Below, piece after piece: positions 51,217-60,004 of a stretch of DNA of 64,000 bases. Source of the stretch: Frigidibacter sp. ROC022. GTDB lineage: Bacteria; Pseudomonadota; Alphaproteobacteria; Rhodobacterales; Rhodobacteraceae. Within the stretch, counting starts at the first letter, position 1; each line of letters begins with the position of its first letter. The position numbers were made by a program, and so were the translations under genes. Location of the stretch: assembly GCF_024723735.1 (NCBI RefSeq), contig NZ_JANQDU010000002.1, forward strand, positions 248,001 to 312,000, given 5' to 3'. A model generated the notes under the pieces. It worked only from the letters and a program-made list of their open reading frames with translations. It ran no database searches and was not told where the DNA came from.

Positions 51217-52920
51217 CTAGGCCGCGCTCAGCCTGGCATAGCGGCCCTTTGCCTTGGCCAGTTCGCTGTGGCTGCCGATCTCGACGATCCGGCCCTCTTC
51301 CATCACCGCAATCCGGTCAGCGTCTCGGATCGTCGCCAGCCGGTGCGCGATGACCAGGGTCGTGCGCCCGACCGACAGCGCCTCCAGCGCCGCCTGAATT
51401 TCGCGCTCGGTCTCGGTATCCAGCGCCGAGGTCGCCTCGTCCAGGATCAGGATCGGCGGGTTCTTCAGAAAGGCGCGGGCAATCGCCACCCGCTGCTTCT
51501 GGCCGCCCGACAGCATCACCCCGCGCTCGCCGACCACGGTGTCAAGCCCCTCGGGCAGGTCGGCGATCATCCCCGTCAGCTGCGCCTGCTCGGCGGCCCG
51601 AAGCACCTCCTCGTCGCTGGCGCCCAGCCGCCCGTAGGCGATGTTCTCGCGCAATGTCCCGCCGAAGAGGAACACGTCCTGGCTGACGATCCCGACCTGG
51701 CGCCGCAGGCTGGCCAGGGTCATGTCGCGCAGGTCGATCCCGTCGATGGTGATCCGCCCCTCGGCCACGTCATAGAACCGCGGCACCAACGCCAGGAGCG
51801 AGGTCTTGCCGGCGCCCGACGGCCCGACGAAGGCCAGCGTCTCGCCCGGGGTCACCGTCAGGTCGATGTCGCGCAGCACCGGCCGCGACGGGTCATAGCC
51901 GAACCCGACACCTTCAAAACGGATGGCCCCGGTCAGCGGCGGCGCCGGCTGCGCGTCGGGACGGTCGGCGATGTCGGGCTCGGTCGCCAGCAGTTCGAGG
52001 TAACGGCGGAACCCGGCGATGCCGCGCGGATAGGTTTCGATCACGCTGGCGATCTTGTCGAGCGGGCGGAAGAAGACGCCGACCAGCAGCAGGAAGGCGA
52101 TGAAGCCGCCTTCGCTCAGGTCGCCGCGCAGAACGTAATAGGCGCCGACGACCATCACCACGACCTGGATCGCGCGCATGCCCATGTAGTTGATCGCGCT
52201 CGACGCGGCCATGACGCGGTAGGCGTGCAGCTTTGTTTCGCGGTAGCGGGCGTTGTCGCGGGCGAAGAGCGCGCGTTCGTGATCCTCGTTGGCAAAGGCC
52301 TGCACCACCCGGATGCCGCCGACATTCTCTTCCAGCCGGACGTTGAAATCTGCAACCCGCGCATAGATCGCGCGCCAAGTCTGGGTCATCCTGCCGCCGT
52401 AGACCACCACGATCGCCACCGTCGCCGGAACGATCGCCGCGGTCAGCAGGGCGAGCGGCGGGTGGATGGTCAGCATCAGCGCGAAGGCGCCGAGGAAGGT
52501 CATGATGGCGATGAACAGATCTTCCGGCCCGTGATGCGCCACCTCGCCGATCTCTTCCAGGTCGCGGGTCACGCGGGCGACGAGCTTGCCGGTGCGGACC
52601 TTGTCGAAGTAGCCGAAGGACAGCCGCTGCAGATGGTCGAAGGCGCGGCGGCGCAGCTCGGTCTCGATGTTGATGCCGAGCTTGTGGCCCCAGTAGATCA
52701 CCACCGCCATCAGGCCGGTGTTGACGAGGTAGATCAGCAGCAGCCCGACCGCAGCGATGATGGTCAGGCCCAGGTCTCCCTGCGGCAGCAACCGGTCGAT
52801 GAAGACCGCGATCGCCATCGGGAAGCCGAGCTCCAGCAGGCCCGAGATGACGGCACAGCCGAAGTCGAGCCAGAACAGGCGCTTCCAGGGGCGGTAATAG
52901 GCGGCGAAGGCTTTCAGCAT
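51217..52920 (-). CDS. ABC exporter, fused permease/ATPase (MsbA-like)
   Basis: A 567-aa half-transporter. The N-terminal six-TM domain includes LFWLDFGCAVISGLLELGFP and YLVNTGLMAVVIYWGHKLGI. The C-terminal ATPase has Walker A (FVGPSGAGKTSLLAL), the signature (LSGGQKQRVAIARAFLKNPP), Walker B (ILILDEATSALD) and a switch His (VIAHRLATI). Such proteins act as dimers to export lipids, drugs or peptides; the substrate is unknown. A GTCCCC palindromic repeat lies 67 bp before its start. Confidence 0.93.
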   Translation of the reverse strand: MLKAFAAYYRPWKRLFWLDFGCAVISGLLELGFPMAIAVFIDRLLPQGDLGLTIIAAVGLLLIYLVNTGLMAVVIYWGHKLGINIETELRRRAFDHLQRLSFGYFDKVRTGKLVARVTRDLEEIGEVAHHGPEDLFIAIMTFLGAFALMLTIHPPLALLTAAIVPATVAIVVVYGGRMTQTWRAIYARVADFNVRLEENVGGIRVVQAFANEDHERALFARDNARYRETKLHAYRVMAASSAINYMGMRAIQVVVMVVGAYYVLRGDLSEGGFIAFLLLVGVFFRPLDKIASVIETYPRGIAGFRRYLELLATEPDIADRPDAQPAPPLTGAIRFEGVGFGYDPSRPVLRDIDLTVTPGETLAFVGPSGAGKTSLLALVPRFYDVAEGRITIDGIDLRDMTLASLRRQVGIVSQDVFLFGGTLRENIAYGRLGASDEEVLRAAEQAQLTGMIADLPEGLDTVVGERGVMLSGGQKQRVAIARAFLKNPPILILDEATSALDTETEREIQAALEALSVGRTTLVIAHRLATIRDADRIAVMEEGRIVEIGSHSELAKAKGRYARLSAA

Positions 52921-52986
52921 GACGGGGACCGGGCAGCGGCAGGCAGCGTCGTCCGGTTGTGCCGGAAAGGCGGCCTTTCGGCAAGT

Positions 52987-53020
52987 TTTCCGGGCGTCCC
53001 CTTGGGGACGGGGGGGTCAA
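52987..53020 (-). repeat. GTCCCC-W-GGGGAC repeat, copy 2, upstream of the ABC exporter gene
   Basis: Read on the minus strand: TTGACCCCCCC, then GTCCCCAAGGGGAC and GCCCGGAAA, nearly the same as the copy at 30570-30602 (one extra C and one central base change). Confidence 0.7.
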
Positions 53021-53112
53021 CCCACTGAAATCACGCCATTTCTCCTGGGGACGCCGATCATGGCTAACAAAACCTCAACGCATCCCCGGCCGAAATGCCC
53101 CCGAGGAAAGCG

Positions 53113-53137
53113 CGAGAGGGGCAGACGGCCCCTCTCG
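53113..53137 (-). terminator. Hairpin after pheT
   Basis: A perfect 10-bp stem, CGAGAGGGGC (53113-53122) with GCCCCTCTCG (53128-53137), 30 bp beyond the pheT stop on the minus strand. Confidence 0.65.
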
Positions 53138-53166
53138 TCCCGGCCCGTACCCGCGGGGATCGGTCG

Positions 53167-55578
53167 TCAGGTGCGCAGCACCCCGCCGGTGGCCACCCGG
53201 ACCTTGTCCACGATCCGCGCCGCGACCTCTTCGATTTCCTTGTCGGTCAGGGTCCGGTCGCTGGGTTGCAGGCGCACGGTCAGGGCGACGGATTTCTTGC
53301 CCTCGCCCATCTGCGCCACGGCCTTGTCGCCGGTGAACTCGTCGAAGACCCGCACGCTTTCGATCAGCGCCTTGTCCACGCCGGCGGCGGCATTGACCAG
53401 CGCGGCGGCATCGACCCGGTCATCGACGACAAAGGCAAAGTCGCGCTCGACCGCCTGAAACACCGCCATCGACAGCGCCGGGCGGGTGGCCGAGGCATTG
53501 CGCGGCAGCGGGATTTCCTCGGGCCAGAGGGTGAAGGCCATGGCCGGCCCCTTCACGTCGAAGGCCCGCAGCACCTTCGGGTGCAGCTCGCCGAAGACGC
53601 CCAGCGTCTTCTTCGGCCCCAGGCAGATCCGCCCGTGCCGGCCCGGATGCCACCAGTCGGCGCCGCCGCGCAGGATCTGCACCTTGGCGGGGGCGCCCAT
53701 CGCGGCCAGCGCCGCCTCGGCATCGGCGCGCACATCGTAGATGTCCACCGGCCGTGCCGATCCGTAGGGATCGCGCGGCGCGCTGCGGCCGATCAGCAGG
53801 CCCGCGACCTGAAGATGCTGCTCACCCGGTTCGCCGCCCTGAAAGGCCGGGCCGACCTCGAACAGCGCCAGGTCCATGTAGCCGCGCGCCTGGTTGCGGG
53901 CCGCGGCCTGCAACAGGCCCGGCAGCAGGTCGGGCCGCATATGGGTCATTTCCGAGGAAATCGGATTGTCCACCCGGACCGCCTCGGTCCCGCCGCCGAA
54001 GAGCGCCGCCGCATCCCCATCGATGAAGCTGTAGGTCACGCATTCGTTGTAGCCGAGCGCCGCCACCTGGCGCCGACCGGCCTGTTCGCGGCGTTGCAGC
54101 GGCGTCAGCACCGGCTGCGGCACGCCGACCTGGCTACGGGGCAGCGGCTTGCCTTCCAGCCCCGAGAGCGAGGCGACCCGCGCCACTTCCTCGACCAGAT
54201 CGGCCTCGCCCTGCACATCCGGGCGCCAGCTGGGCGGCGTCGCCATGTCGCCATCCAGCGTGAAGCCGAGCGATTCCAGAGTCGCGCGCTGCGTCGCCTC
54301 GGGAATCTCCAGCCCGACCAGCGAGGTCAGCCGCTTGCTGTCCAGCCTGTAGGCCCGCGTCGTGTCCGGCACGGCGCCGGCGACGGTGATCTCGGAGGGT
54401 TCGCCGCCGCAAAGGTCGAGGATCATCCGCGTCGCCGCTTCCAGCCCGGGAATGTCCCATTCGGGATCAATGCCGCGCTCGTTGCGGAAGCGGGCATCCG
54501 AGTTGATCTTCAGCGCCCGCCCGGCGGCGGCGATGGTGATCGTGTCCCAGAAGGCGCTTTCGACGAAGACATCGGTGGTGGCTTCGGTGCAGCCGGTGGA
54601 CAGGCCGCCCATGATGCCGCCGATGCTCTCGACCCCGGCGTCGTCGGCGATGACCATCATGCCGGGCTTCAGATCATAGGTCTTGTCGTCCAGCGCCAGC
54701 AGGCTTTCGCCCTCGCGCGCCATCCGCACCACCAGATCGCCCTTCACCTTGGCGGCGTCGAAGACATGCAGCGGGCGATTGCGGTCGAAGGTGAAGAAAT
54801 TGGTGACATCGACCAGCGCCGAGATCGGCCGCAGCCCGATCGCCTTCAGCCGGTCCTGCAACCACTGCGGCGAGGGGCCGTTCTTCACGCCGCGGATCAG
54901 CCGCCCGGCGAAGAGGTGGCATTTGCCCTTCACGTCCTCGGCCAGAGTGACCTTGACCGGACAGGGGAAGGTCCCCGGCACCGGCTGGGTGTCGTCGGGC
55001 TTCAGGGTGCCCAGCCCCCGCGCCGCCAGATCGCGGGCGATGCCGCGCACGCCCAGTGCATCGGGGCGGTTCGGCGTGACCTTGATGTAGATCATCGGGT
55101 CGGCCATGGCGGGCTTGTTCTCGGCCAGCCAGTCGGCGAATTCCATCCCGACCGGCGGTTCCCCGGGCAGTTCGATGATGCCGTCATGTTCGTCGGACAG
55201 CTCCATCTCGCGTTCCGAGGCCATCATGCCGTGGCTTTCGACGCCGCGGATCTTGCCGACCTGGATCGTGGTGTCGATGCCCGGCACATAGGCGCCGGGC
55301 TTGGCCACCACCACCCGGATCCCGGCCCGCGCATTGGGCGCGCCGCAGATGATCTGCTTCACGCCCTCGTCGGTCTCGACCATGCAGACCCGCAGCCGGT
55401 CGGCATCGGGATGCTGTTCGGCGCTCTGCACATGGCCGATGGTGAAGCCCTTGAGCTTTTCCAGCGGGTTGGAGACTTCTTCGACCTCCAGCCCGAGGTC
55501 GGTAAGGGCATAGAGGATCTCGTCGAGGCTGGCTTCGGTCTCGAGATGGTCTTTGAGCCAGGAGAGGGTGAATTTCAT
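53167..55578 (-). CDS. pheT: Phenylalanine-tRNA ligase beta subunit
   Basis: An 803-aa subunit. N-terminus MKFTLSWLKDHLETEASLDE. The EMAP-like tRNA-binding domain includes ADRLRVCMVETDEGVKQIIC and NARAGIRVVVAKPGAYVPG. B3/B4 editing (SALVDVTNFFTFDRNRPLHV) and B5 (YRLDSKRLTSLVGLEIPEAT) domains follow, with a C-terminal ferredoxin-like anticodon domain (QAVERDFAFVVDDRVDAAAL). ATG 55578 is the conserved start; the ORF extension of 14 codons is rejected. Encoded downstream of pheS and a YrhK gene. Confidence 0.96.
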   Translation of the reverse strand: MKFTLSWLKDHLETEASLDEILYALTDLGLEVEEVSNPLEKLKGFTIGHVQSAEQHPDADRLRVCMVETDEGVKQIICGAPNARAGIRVVVAKPGAYVPGIDTTIQVGKIRGVESHGMMASEREMELSDEHDGIIELPGEPPVGMEFADWLAENKPAMADPMIYIKVTPNRPDALGVRGIARDLAARGLGTLKPDDTQPVPGTFPCPVKVTLAEDVKGKCHLFAGRLIRGVKNGPSPQWLQDRLKAIGLRPISALVDVTNFFTFDRNRPLHVFDAAKVKGDLVVRMAREGESLLALDDKTYDLKPGMMVIADDAGVESIGGIMGGLSTGCTEATTDVFVESAFWDTITIAAAGRALKINSDARFRNERGIDPEWDIPGLEAATRMILDLCGGEPSEITVAGAVPDTTRAYRLDSKRLTSLVGLEIPEATQRATLESLGFTLDGDMATPPSWRPDVQGEADLVEEVARVASLSGLEGKPLPRSQVGVPQPVLTPLQRREQAGRRQVAALGYNECVTYSFIDGDAAALFGGGTEAVRVDNPISSEMTHMRPDLLPGLLQAAARNQARGYMDLALFEVGPAFQGGEPGEQHLQVAGLLIGRSAPRDPYGSARPVDIYDVRADAEAALAAMGAPAKVQILRGGADWWHPGRHGRICLGPKKTLGVFGELHPKVLRAFDVKGPAMAFTLWPEEIPLPRNASATRPALSMAVFQAVERDFAFVVDDRVDAAALVNAAAGVDKALIESVRVFDEFTGDKAVAQMGEGKKSVALTVRLQPSDRTLTDKEIEEVAARIVDKVRVATGGVLRT

Positions 55579-55591
55579 CGTCAGCTTCCGA

Positions 55592-55879
55592 TCAGTGCTC
55601 GGCCCGTTGGGCGAGGTCATCCATGTCGCCCATCCGATACAGGCGAATTTCGCGGATCATCCGCAATGTGGGTTTGGCGGCGAAGGCCAGCGACCCGATC
55701 ACGAAGAGCCATGTCGCGGCATATTGGGTCTCGGCACTGAAGAACAGGAACGAGCCGATCAGGAAACAGAAGGCCGCCATGAAATCGACGGCGGTGTAGA
55801 TCAGTTCGAACCTTGCGTAGAGCCGGCGCGAGGCGTGGCTGCGTTCGCGGTTCCGGTGCAGGAAGAGATGTTCGAGCAT
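55592..55879 (-). CDS. YrhK-like small membrane protein
   Basis: A 95-aa protein with two hydrophobic segments (AVDFMAAFCFLIGSFLFFSA; YAATWLFVIGSLAFAAKPTL) and an Arg-rich N-terminus (HRNRERSHASRRLYARFELI). It matches YrhK-domain proteins of unknown function. It lies between pheS and pheT, 45 bp and 13 bp from each, so it is probably co-transcribed with them. Confidence 0.75.
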   Translation of the reverse strand: MLEHLFLHRNRERSHASRRLYARFELIYTAVDFMAAFCFLIGSFLFFSAETQYAATWLFVIGSLAFAAKPTLRMIREIRLYRMGDMDDLAQRAEH

Positions 55880-55924
55880 GGCGGTCTCCTTAGCGGTGCT
55901 GCGGATCGGGACGGGCAGCCAGGG

Positions 55925-56995
55925 TCACCTGTTCACCCCACCCCGCAGCGTCGGCACGTCCAGCGCCGCGAAGCCGTAGTGCCGCAGCCAGCGCAGGTCG
56001 CTTTCGAAGAAGGCCCGGAGGTCGGGGATGCCGTATTTCAGCATCGCGATCCGGTCGATCCCCATGCCGAAGGCAAAGCCCTGCCATTCGTCCGGGTCGA
56101 TGCCGCCGGCCTTCAGCACCTTGGGATGCATCATGCCGGAGCCGAGCACCTCCATCCAGCCGTCGCCCTCGCCGATCTTCAGCTGGCCGCCGACCCAGGA
56201 GCACTGGATATCGACCTCGGCCGAAGGTTCGGTGAAGGGGAAATGCGAGGCGCGGAACCGGGTCTTGACCTTCACGCCGAAGAAGGCGGTGAAGAATTCC
56301 TCCAGCACCCATTTCAGGTTCGCCATCGAGATGTCGCGGTCGATCGCCATGCCCTCGATCTGGTGGAACATCGGCGAATGGGTCTGGTCCATGTCCATCC
56401 GGTAGACCCGGCCCGGCGCGATCACCCGGATCGGCGCGCCCTGGGCCTGCATCGCCCGGATCTGCACCGGCGAGGTATGGGTGCGCAGCACATGCGGCGG
56501 CCGGTTGTCGCCCTCGGCGCGGGCCATGAAGAAGGTGTCATGCTCTTGCCGGGCGGGGTGCTCCGGGGCCAGGTTCAGGGCGTCGAAATTGTACCAGTCG
56601 CTTTCGATCTGCGGGCCTTCGGCGACCCGGAAGCCCATGTCGGCAAAGATCGCGGTGACCTCTTCGGTGACCTGGGAGACCGGGTGGATCGTGCCTGCCG
56701 GACGGGGCCGGCCCGGCAGCGTCACGTCGAGCCATTCGGCCTGCAGCCGCGCATCCAGCGCCGCATCGGCCAGGGCCTCCTTGCGGGCCTTCAGGGCGGC
56801 GTCGATCTCGTTGCGCAGGGCGTTGAACTTCGGCCCCGCGCTCTGCCGCTCCTCGGGCGACATCTGCCCGAGGGTGCGCATCAGAAGCGACACCTCGCCC
56901 TTCTTGCCAAGCGCCGCCAGCCGCACCTCTTCCAGCGCCGCCTCGTCGGCCGCGCGGGAAACGAGACCAAGGTATTTTTGCCTAAGATCGTCCAT
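55925..56995 (-). CDS. pheS: Phenylalanine-tRNA ligase alpha subunit
   Basis: A 356-aa class II synthetase subunit. An N-terminal coiled coil ([20 protein letters not shown]) precedes motif 1 region [19 protein letters not shown], motif 2 [20 protein letters not shown] and motif 3 [20 protein letters not shown]. It charges tRNA-Phe with PheT. ATG 56995 is chosen; a TTG 9 bp upstream is also in frame. In many bacteria it follows rplT directly, but here an opposite-strand two-gene insert intervenes. Confidence 0.96.
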   Translation of the reverse strand: MDDLRQKYLGLVSRAADEAALEEVRLAALGKKGEVSLLMRTLGQMSPEERQSAGPKFNALRNEIDAALKARKEALADAALDARLQAEWLDVTLPGRPRPAGTIHPVSQVTEEVTAIFADMGFRVAEGPQIESDWYNFDALNLAPEHPARQEHDTFFMARAEGDNRPPHVLRTHTSPVQIRAMQAQGAPIRVIAPGRVYRMDMDQTHSPMFHQIEGMAIDRDISMANLKWVLEEFFTAFFGVKVKTRFRASHFPFTEPSAEVDIQCSWVGGQLKIGEGDGWMEVLGSGMMHPKVLKAGGIDPDEWQGFAFGMGIDRIAMLKYGIPDLRAFFESDLRWLRHYGFAALDVPTLRGGVNR

Positions 56996-57127
56996 ATCCG
57001 CCAACTCTAAGATGTTGCATTGGCACTATAGAAACTGCCCGCGAGCCGCAAGGACGGGTCGTGCCGGCTTGCCGCGCAGAAGGGCACCGCCTATCGTTCA
57101 GGCTGGCGCCGCGGTTAGGAAGAACAG

Positions 57128-58540
57128 GTGTTTCCGCAGATTGAAGCAGCCGCGGCGGCAGGCCGGACCTGGGATGTCGTCATCGCCGGTTCGAGCTTTG
57201 CCGCCATGTTCTTCCTGCGCGGACTTCCCGAAGGTCTGTCGGTTCTGGTCGTCGAGCGCGGACCCGTCCATGGCCATGAAGCCCAACTGGAAAGCGGCCT
57301 GTATCCGGCCGAGAGCTTCCGGATGGACAACAGTTCGGGTCATCCGAAGAACTGGGTCTCTCGCGTCCTGTTCGGAGGCAACAGCAATTGCTGGTGGGGA
57401 CAGGTTCCGCGGTTCCTGCCTTCGGATTTCCGCCTGAGCGAGATTTGCCCGGACGCCGCGCCCTGGCCGCTGGATTACGAGACAATCGAGCCCTTCTATG
57501 CCGAGGTCGAAGAGGTGATCGAGGTGGCGGGCGGCGGGGTCGAACATCTATCCCCCCGATCGATGCCATATCCCCATCCGCCGCACCGCCTGTGCCGTCT
57601 CGGTGCCCGGCTGAACGAAGCCGACCCGCTGAACTGGGTTCCGGTTCCGACGGCCCGCGCCAACGGCGGCAGCCGGCCGACCTGTTGCGCCAACGGGACC
57701 TGCTACCTTTGCCCTGCAGACGCGAAGTTCACGATCTGGAATGGTGTCGACAAGTTCGACTATCCCGGCGCCTTCCTGTTGCCCGATACCGAAGTGCGTC
57801 GAGTGGACATTGCCGCGGGGCACACGACCGGGGTCGAGGTCCGCCGCTCCGACGGGGTGAGGTTGGGCATTGCCGCGGGCACCGTGGCGCTTGCCACGAA
57901 TGCGATCTTCAATACCGCGATCCTGATGCGCAGCGGGGTCAAGGCCGAGGCTCTGGGCCGATACCTTCACGAACAGCAGTCCGAGAACTGCATTCTCGAC
58001 CTGAAGGATTCGGCCCTGTTTGGCGGCACGTCGATCCCGACCCATGGCGTGGCCTTCCGCGACGGCCCGTTCCGCGCCAATGCCGGCTCGGTCCTCATCG
58101 AAATCTACAACTCGCCGACCTTGCTACGCCCCGAACCCGGACGCCAGACCCATCGAGCGCTCATCAAGCTGATCGCCGAAGACTTGCCGCAGCCCCAGAA
58201 CCGGGTCTTTCTGGAGGACGACGACGTGAGGATCACCTGGACAGGTCATTCCGATTATGCGCGGCGCGGGCTGGATCGGGTCGCAGAAGGTCTAATCGAC
58301 AGCCTGCCGTTCCCGGTGGACGGCCTGACACGCCTGGCTATCACCGAGACGGAATCGCATATCCAGGGCACGCACCGGATGGGTCGGGACCCGGCAACTT
58401 CTGTGGTCGACTCGATGTCCAGGGTGCACGGCATCAAGGGGTTGCTGGCATTGGGTGCCGGCGTCTTCCCGACCTCCAGCCCGTCGAACCCGACGCTGAC
58501 GCTGTCCGCGCTGTCGCTCATGGCAGGGAGGGCATTGTGA
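57128..58540 (+). CDS. GMC family FAD oxidoreductase
   Basis: A 470-aa GMC-type flavoenzyme. The N-terminal FAD segment reads TWDVVIAGSSFAAMFFLRGL, so the usual GxGxxG is altered (Gly21-x-Ser23). Other landmarks are typical: LFGGNSNCWWGQVPRFLPSD, a Cys-rich TCCANGTCYLCPADAKFTIW, and the C-terminal THRMGRDPATSVVDSMSRVH with SSPSNPTLTLSALSLM. Substrates of the family are alcohols, sugars or sterols; none can be assigned. GTG 57128 is used. It overlaps the next gene by GTGA and lies on the strand opposite to the flanking pheS and rplT. Confidence 0.85.
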   Translation: MFPQIEAAAAAGRTWDVVIAGSSFAAMFFLRGLPEGLSVLVVERGPVHGHEAQLESGLYPAESFRMDNSSGHPKNWVSRVLFGGNSNCWWGQVPRFLPSDFRLSEICPDAAPWPLDYETIEPFYAEVEEVIEVAGGGVEHLSPRSMPYPHPPHRLCRLGARLNEADPLNWVPVPTARANGGSRPTCCANGTCYLCPADAKFTIWNGVDKFDYPGAFLLPDTEVRRVDIAAGHTTGVEVRRSDGVRLGIAAGTVALATNAIFNTAILMRSGVKAEALGRYLHEQQSENCILDLKDSALFGGTSIPTHGVAFRDGPFRANAGSVLIEIYNSPTLLRPEPGRQTHRALIKLIAEDLPQPQNRVFLEDDDVRITWTGHSDYARRGLDRVAEGLIDSLPFPVDGLTRLAITETESHIQGTHRMGRDPATSVVDSMSRVHGIKGLLALGAGVFPTSSPSNPTLTLSALSLMAGRAL

Positions 58541-58950
58541 ACCGCCGGGCCCTGCTGCTCTCGGCCAGTGCTGCGGCCGCCGCCGCAGCGTTCGGAGTCG
58601 TGACCCTGAAGCAGAAACTGCGCCCCAGACTGCATGCAATTCTGTCCGAGTGTTTCGGCGCCGAGGTTGCCGACCATCCCGAAGCCGCGGCCTTCCTGGA
58701 CCAGTTTGCCGCCAGGGGTGACACCTGGGACATGGCGGTGCCCGAGGAATATCTCGGGCTGGAGCCCGCCACCTTCCATGCCCGGTTCGGTCACGAGCAG
58801 TCGCTTCGAACCGCAGTGGTCACGGCCTTCGGCCTGTCCAGCACGGTCGTTCGGCATCTGGAGCGCGGGGACGACCTTGTCTATTTCGGCCTGTTCGACC
58901 CGCACGGGGAAAGCAACTGCCTGAACCCGCTGGCAGAGTTCTCGGCATAA
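58537..58950 (+). CDS. Putative exported small partner of the GMC oxidoreductase
   Basis: A 137-aa protein starting with a twin-Arg, hydrophobic N-terminus (MNRRALLLSASAAAAAAAFG) that could be a Tat or Sec signal. The rest is mostly helical (DHPEAAAFLDQFAARGDTWD; ARFGHEQSLRTAVVTAFGLS). The GTG (58537-58539) overlaps the TGA of the GMC gene. The arrangement recalls membrane flavin dehydrogenases with a small Tat-targeted subunit (for example gluconate dehydrogenase), but homology is not demonstrated and no cytochrome subunit is present. Confidence 0.65.
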   Translation: MNRRALLLSASAAAAAAAFGVVTLKQKLRPRLHAILSECFGAEVADHPEAAAFLDQFAARGDTWDMAVPEEYLGLEPATFHARFGHEQSLRTAVVTAFGLSSTVVRHLERGDDLVYFGLFDPHGESNCLNPLAEFSA

Positions 58951-58952
58951 GA

Positions 58953-58984
58953 AAACCCGCGCCGAGGCGTCCCGGCGCGGGTTT
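58953..58984. terminator. Bidirectional terminator between the GMC pair and rplT
   Basis: A perfect 12-bp stem (AAACCCGCGCCG at 58953-58964 with CGGCGCGGGTTT at 58973-58984) flanked by A and T tracts on the two sides. It can end both converging transcripts. Confidence 0.85.
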
Positions 58985-59006
58985 CAACAGCTTCGCCTGC
59001 GTGGCC

Positions 59007-59369
59007 TCAGGCCAGCGCGGCCTTCGCCTTTTCGACGATGGCGCCAAACGCGTCGGGCTCGTGCACGGCGAGATCGGCGAGGACCTTGCGGTCGACCTCG
59101 ATCCCGGCCTTGTCGAGACCGAAGATGAAACGCGAATAGGTCAGGTTCTCATCCGCGGCGCGCACGGCGGCGTTGATCCGCTGGATCCACAGGGCGCGGA
59201 AGTTGCGCTTGCGGGCCTTGCGGTCGCGGGTGGCGTATTGGTTGGCCTTGTCCACCGCCTGGGTGGCGGTGCGGAAATTCCGGCTCCGGTTGCCATAGTA
59301 ACCCTTGGCAGCCTTCAGGACCTTCTTGTGACGGGCGTGGGTGACGGTTCCACTTTTGACGCGGGACAT
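59007..59369 (-). CDS. rplT: 50S ribosomal protein L20
   Basis: A 120-aa basic protein: [20 protein letters not shown], then [20 protein letters not shown] and [21 protein letters not shown]20 binds 23S rRNA early in assembly and in many bacteria autoregulates. It follows rpmI by 12 bp. Downstream is a strong terminator, so pheS must use its own promoter. Confidence 0.97.
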   Translation of the reverse strand: MSRVKSGTVTHARHKKVLKAAKGYYGNRSRNFRTATQAVDKANQYATRDRKARKRNFRALWIQRINAAVRAADENLTYSRFIFGLDKAGIEVDRKVLADLAVHEPDAFGAIVEKAKAALA

Positions 59370-59381
59370 ATCTCTGGCTCC

Positions 59382-59582
59382 TCAGCGATCGTAGGGCATG
59401 TAGGTCTTGACGATCTTCGCGTCCTGCGGCGACAGGGTCGTCGTTCCGCGCGCGTCGCGGATGAATTTCTTCGTCCGCTTGATCATCCCGTGCCGTTTGC
59501 CGGCCTGAGCAGACAGGACCTTGCCGGTCGCCGTCATCTTGAAGCGCTTCTTGGCGCTTGCCTTGGTCTTCATCTTGGGCAT
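59382..59582 (-). CDS. rpmI: 50S ribosomal protein L35
   Basis: A 66-aa very basic protein: [20 protein letters not shown], then [20 protein letters not shown]. Start at 59582 (MPKMKTK) is fixed by family conservation; the longer frame is rejected. The first gene of rpmI-rplT on the minus strand. infC, common upstream elsewhere, is not here. Confidence 0.97.
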   Translation of the reverse strand: MPKMKTKASAKKRFKMTATGKVLSAQAGKRHGMIKRTKKFIRDARGTTTLSPQDAKIVKTYMPYDR

Positions 59583-59739
59583 TTCGATCTCCTGATCTGG
59601 GTCGTGAAAACGCCGACTCGGCATGCCATCGGGCCGGCCGGCGCCTGGAAGTTCGGGCGTATAAGGGGGGAACCCTGCCAAGGCAAGGGGCAAAGGGAAA
59701 AGCACCGGGCCTCAAACCGTGCCCGCTGCCGTGCCGCCG

Positions 59740-59964
59740 CTAGTTCGTGTAGCGCCCGACCACCCGCGCGAAGGCATCCGGCACGTCCGAGAAACCGTAG
59801 CCCCCGGGATTGTGCGAGACCGCATAGGCGATGAAGGAGCCGCCGATCATGAAGCACAGCGTTGCCACGCGCGGCGAGCGACCATCGGTGAAGGCGGAAA
59901 TGACGGCGGGAATTGCGAAGGCGAAGATAACGACGCCTAAGACGAGTGCGAGATCGTTGTCCAA
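59740..59964 (-). CDS. Small membrane protein, hypothetical
   Basis: A 74-aa protein with two hydrophobic segments (DLALVLGVVIFAFAIPAVIS; VATLCFMIGGSFIAYAVS) and a polar tail (FSDVPDAFARVVGRYTN). TTG 59964 is chosen because GGAG lies 7 nt upstream and it directly precedes the conserved-looking DNDLALVLG; a TTG at 60003 is also in frame. Function unknown. It follows pyk on the same strand. Confidence 0.65.
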   Translation of the reverse strand: MDNDLALVLGVVIFAFAIPAVISAFTDGRSPRVATLCFMIGGSFIAYAVSHNPGGYGFSDVPDAFARVVGRYTN

Positions 59965-60004
59965 ACCATTGCTCCAGACCCCCCGACCCTTTACGGGCTG
60001 CAAT

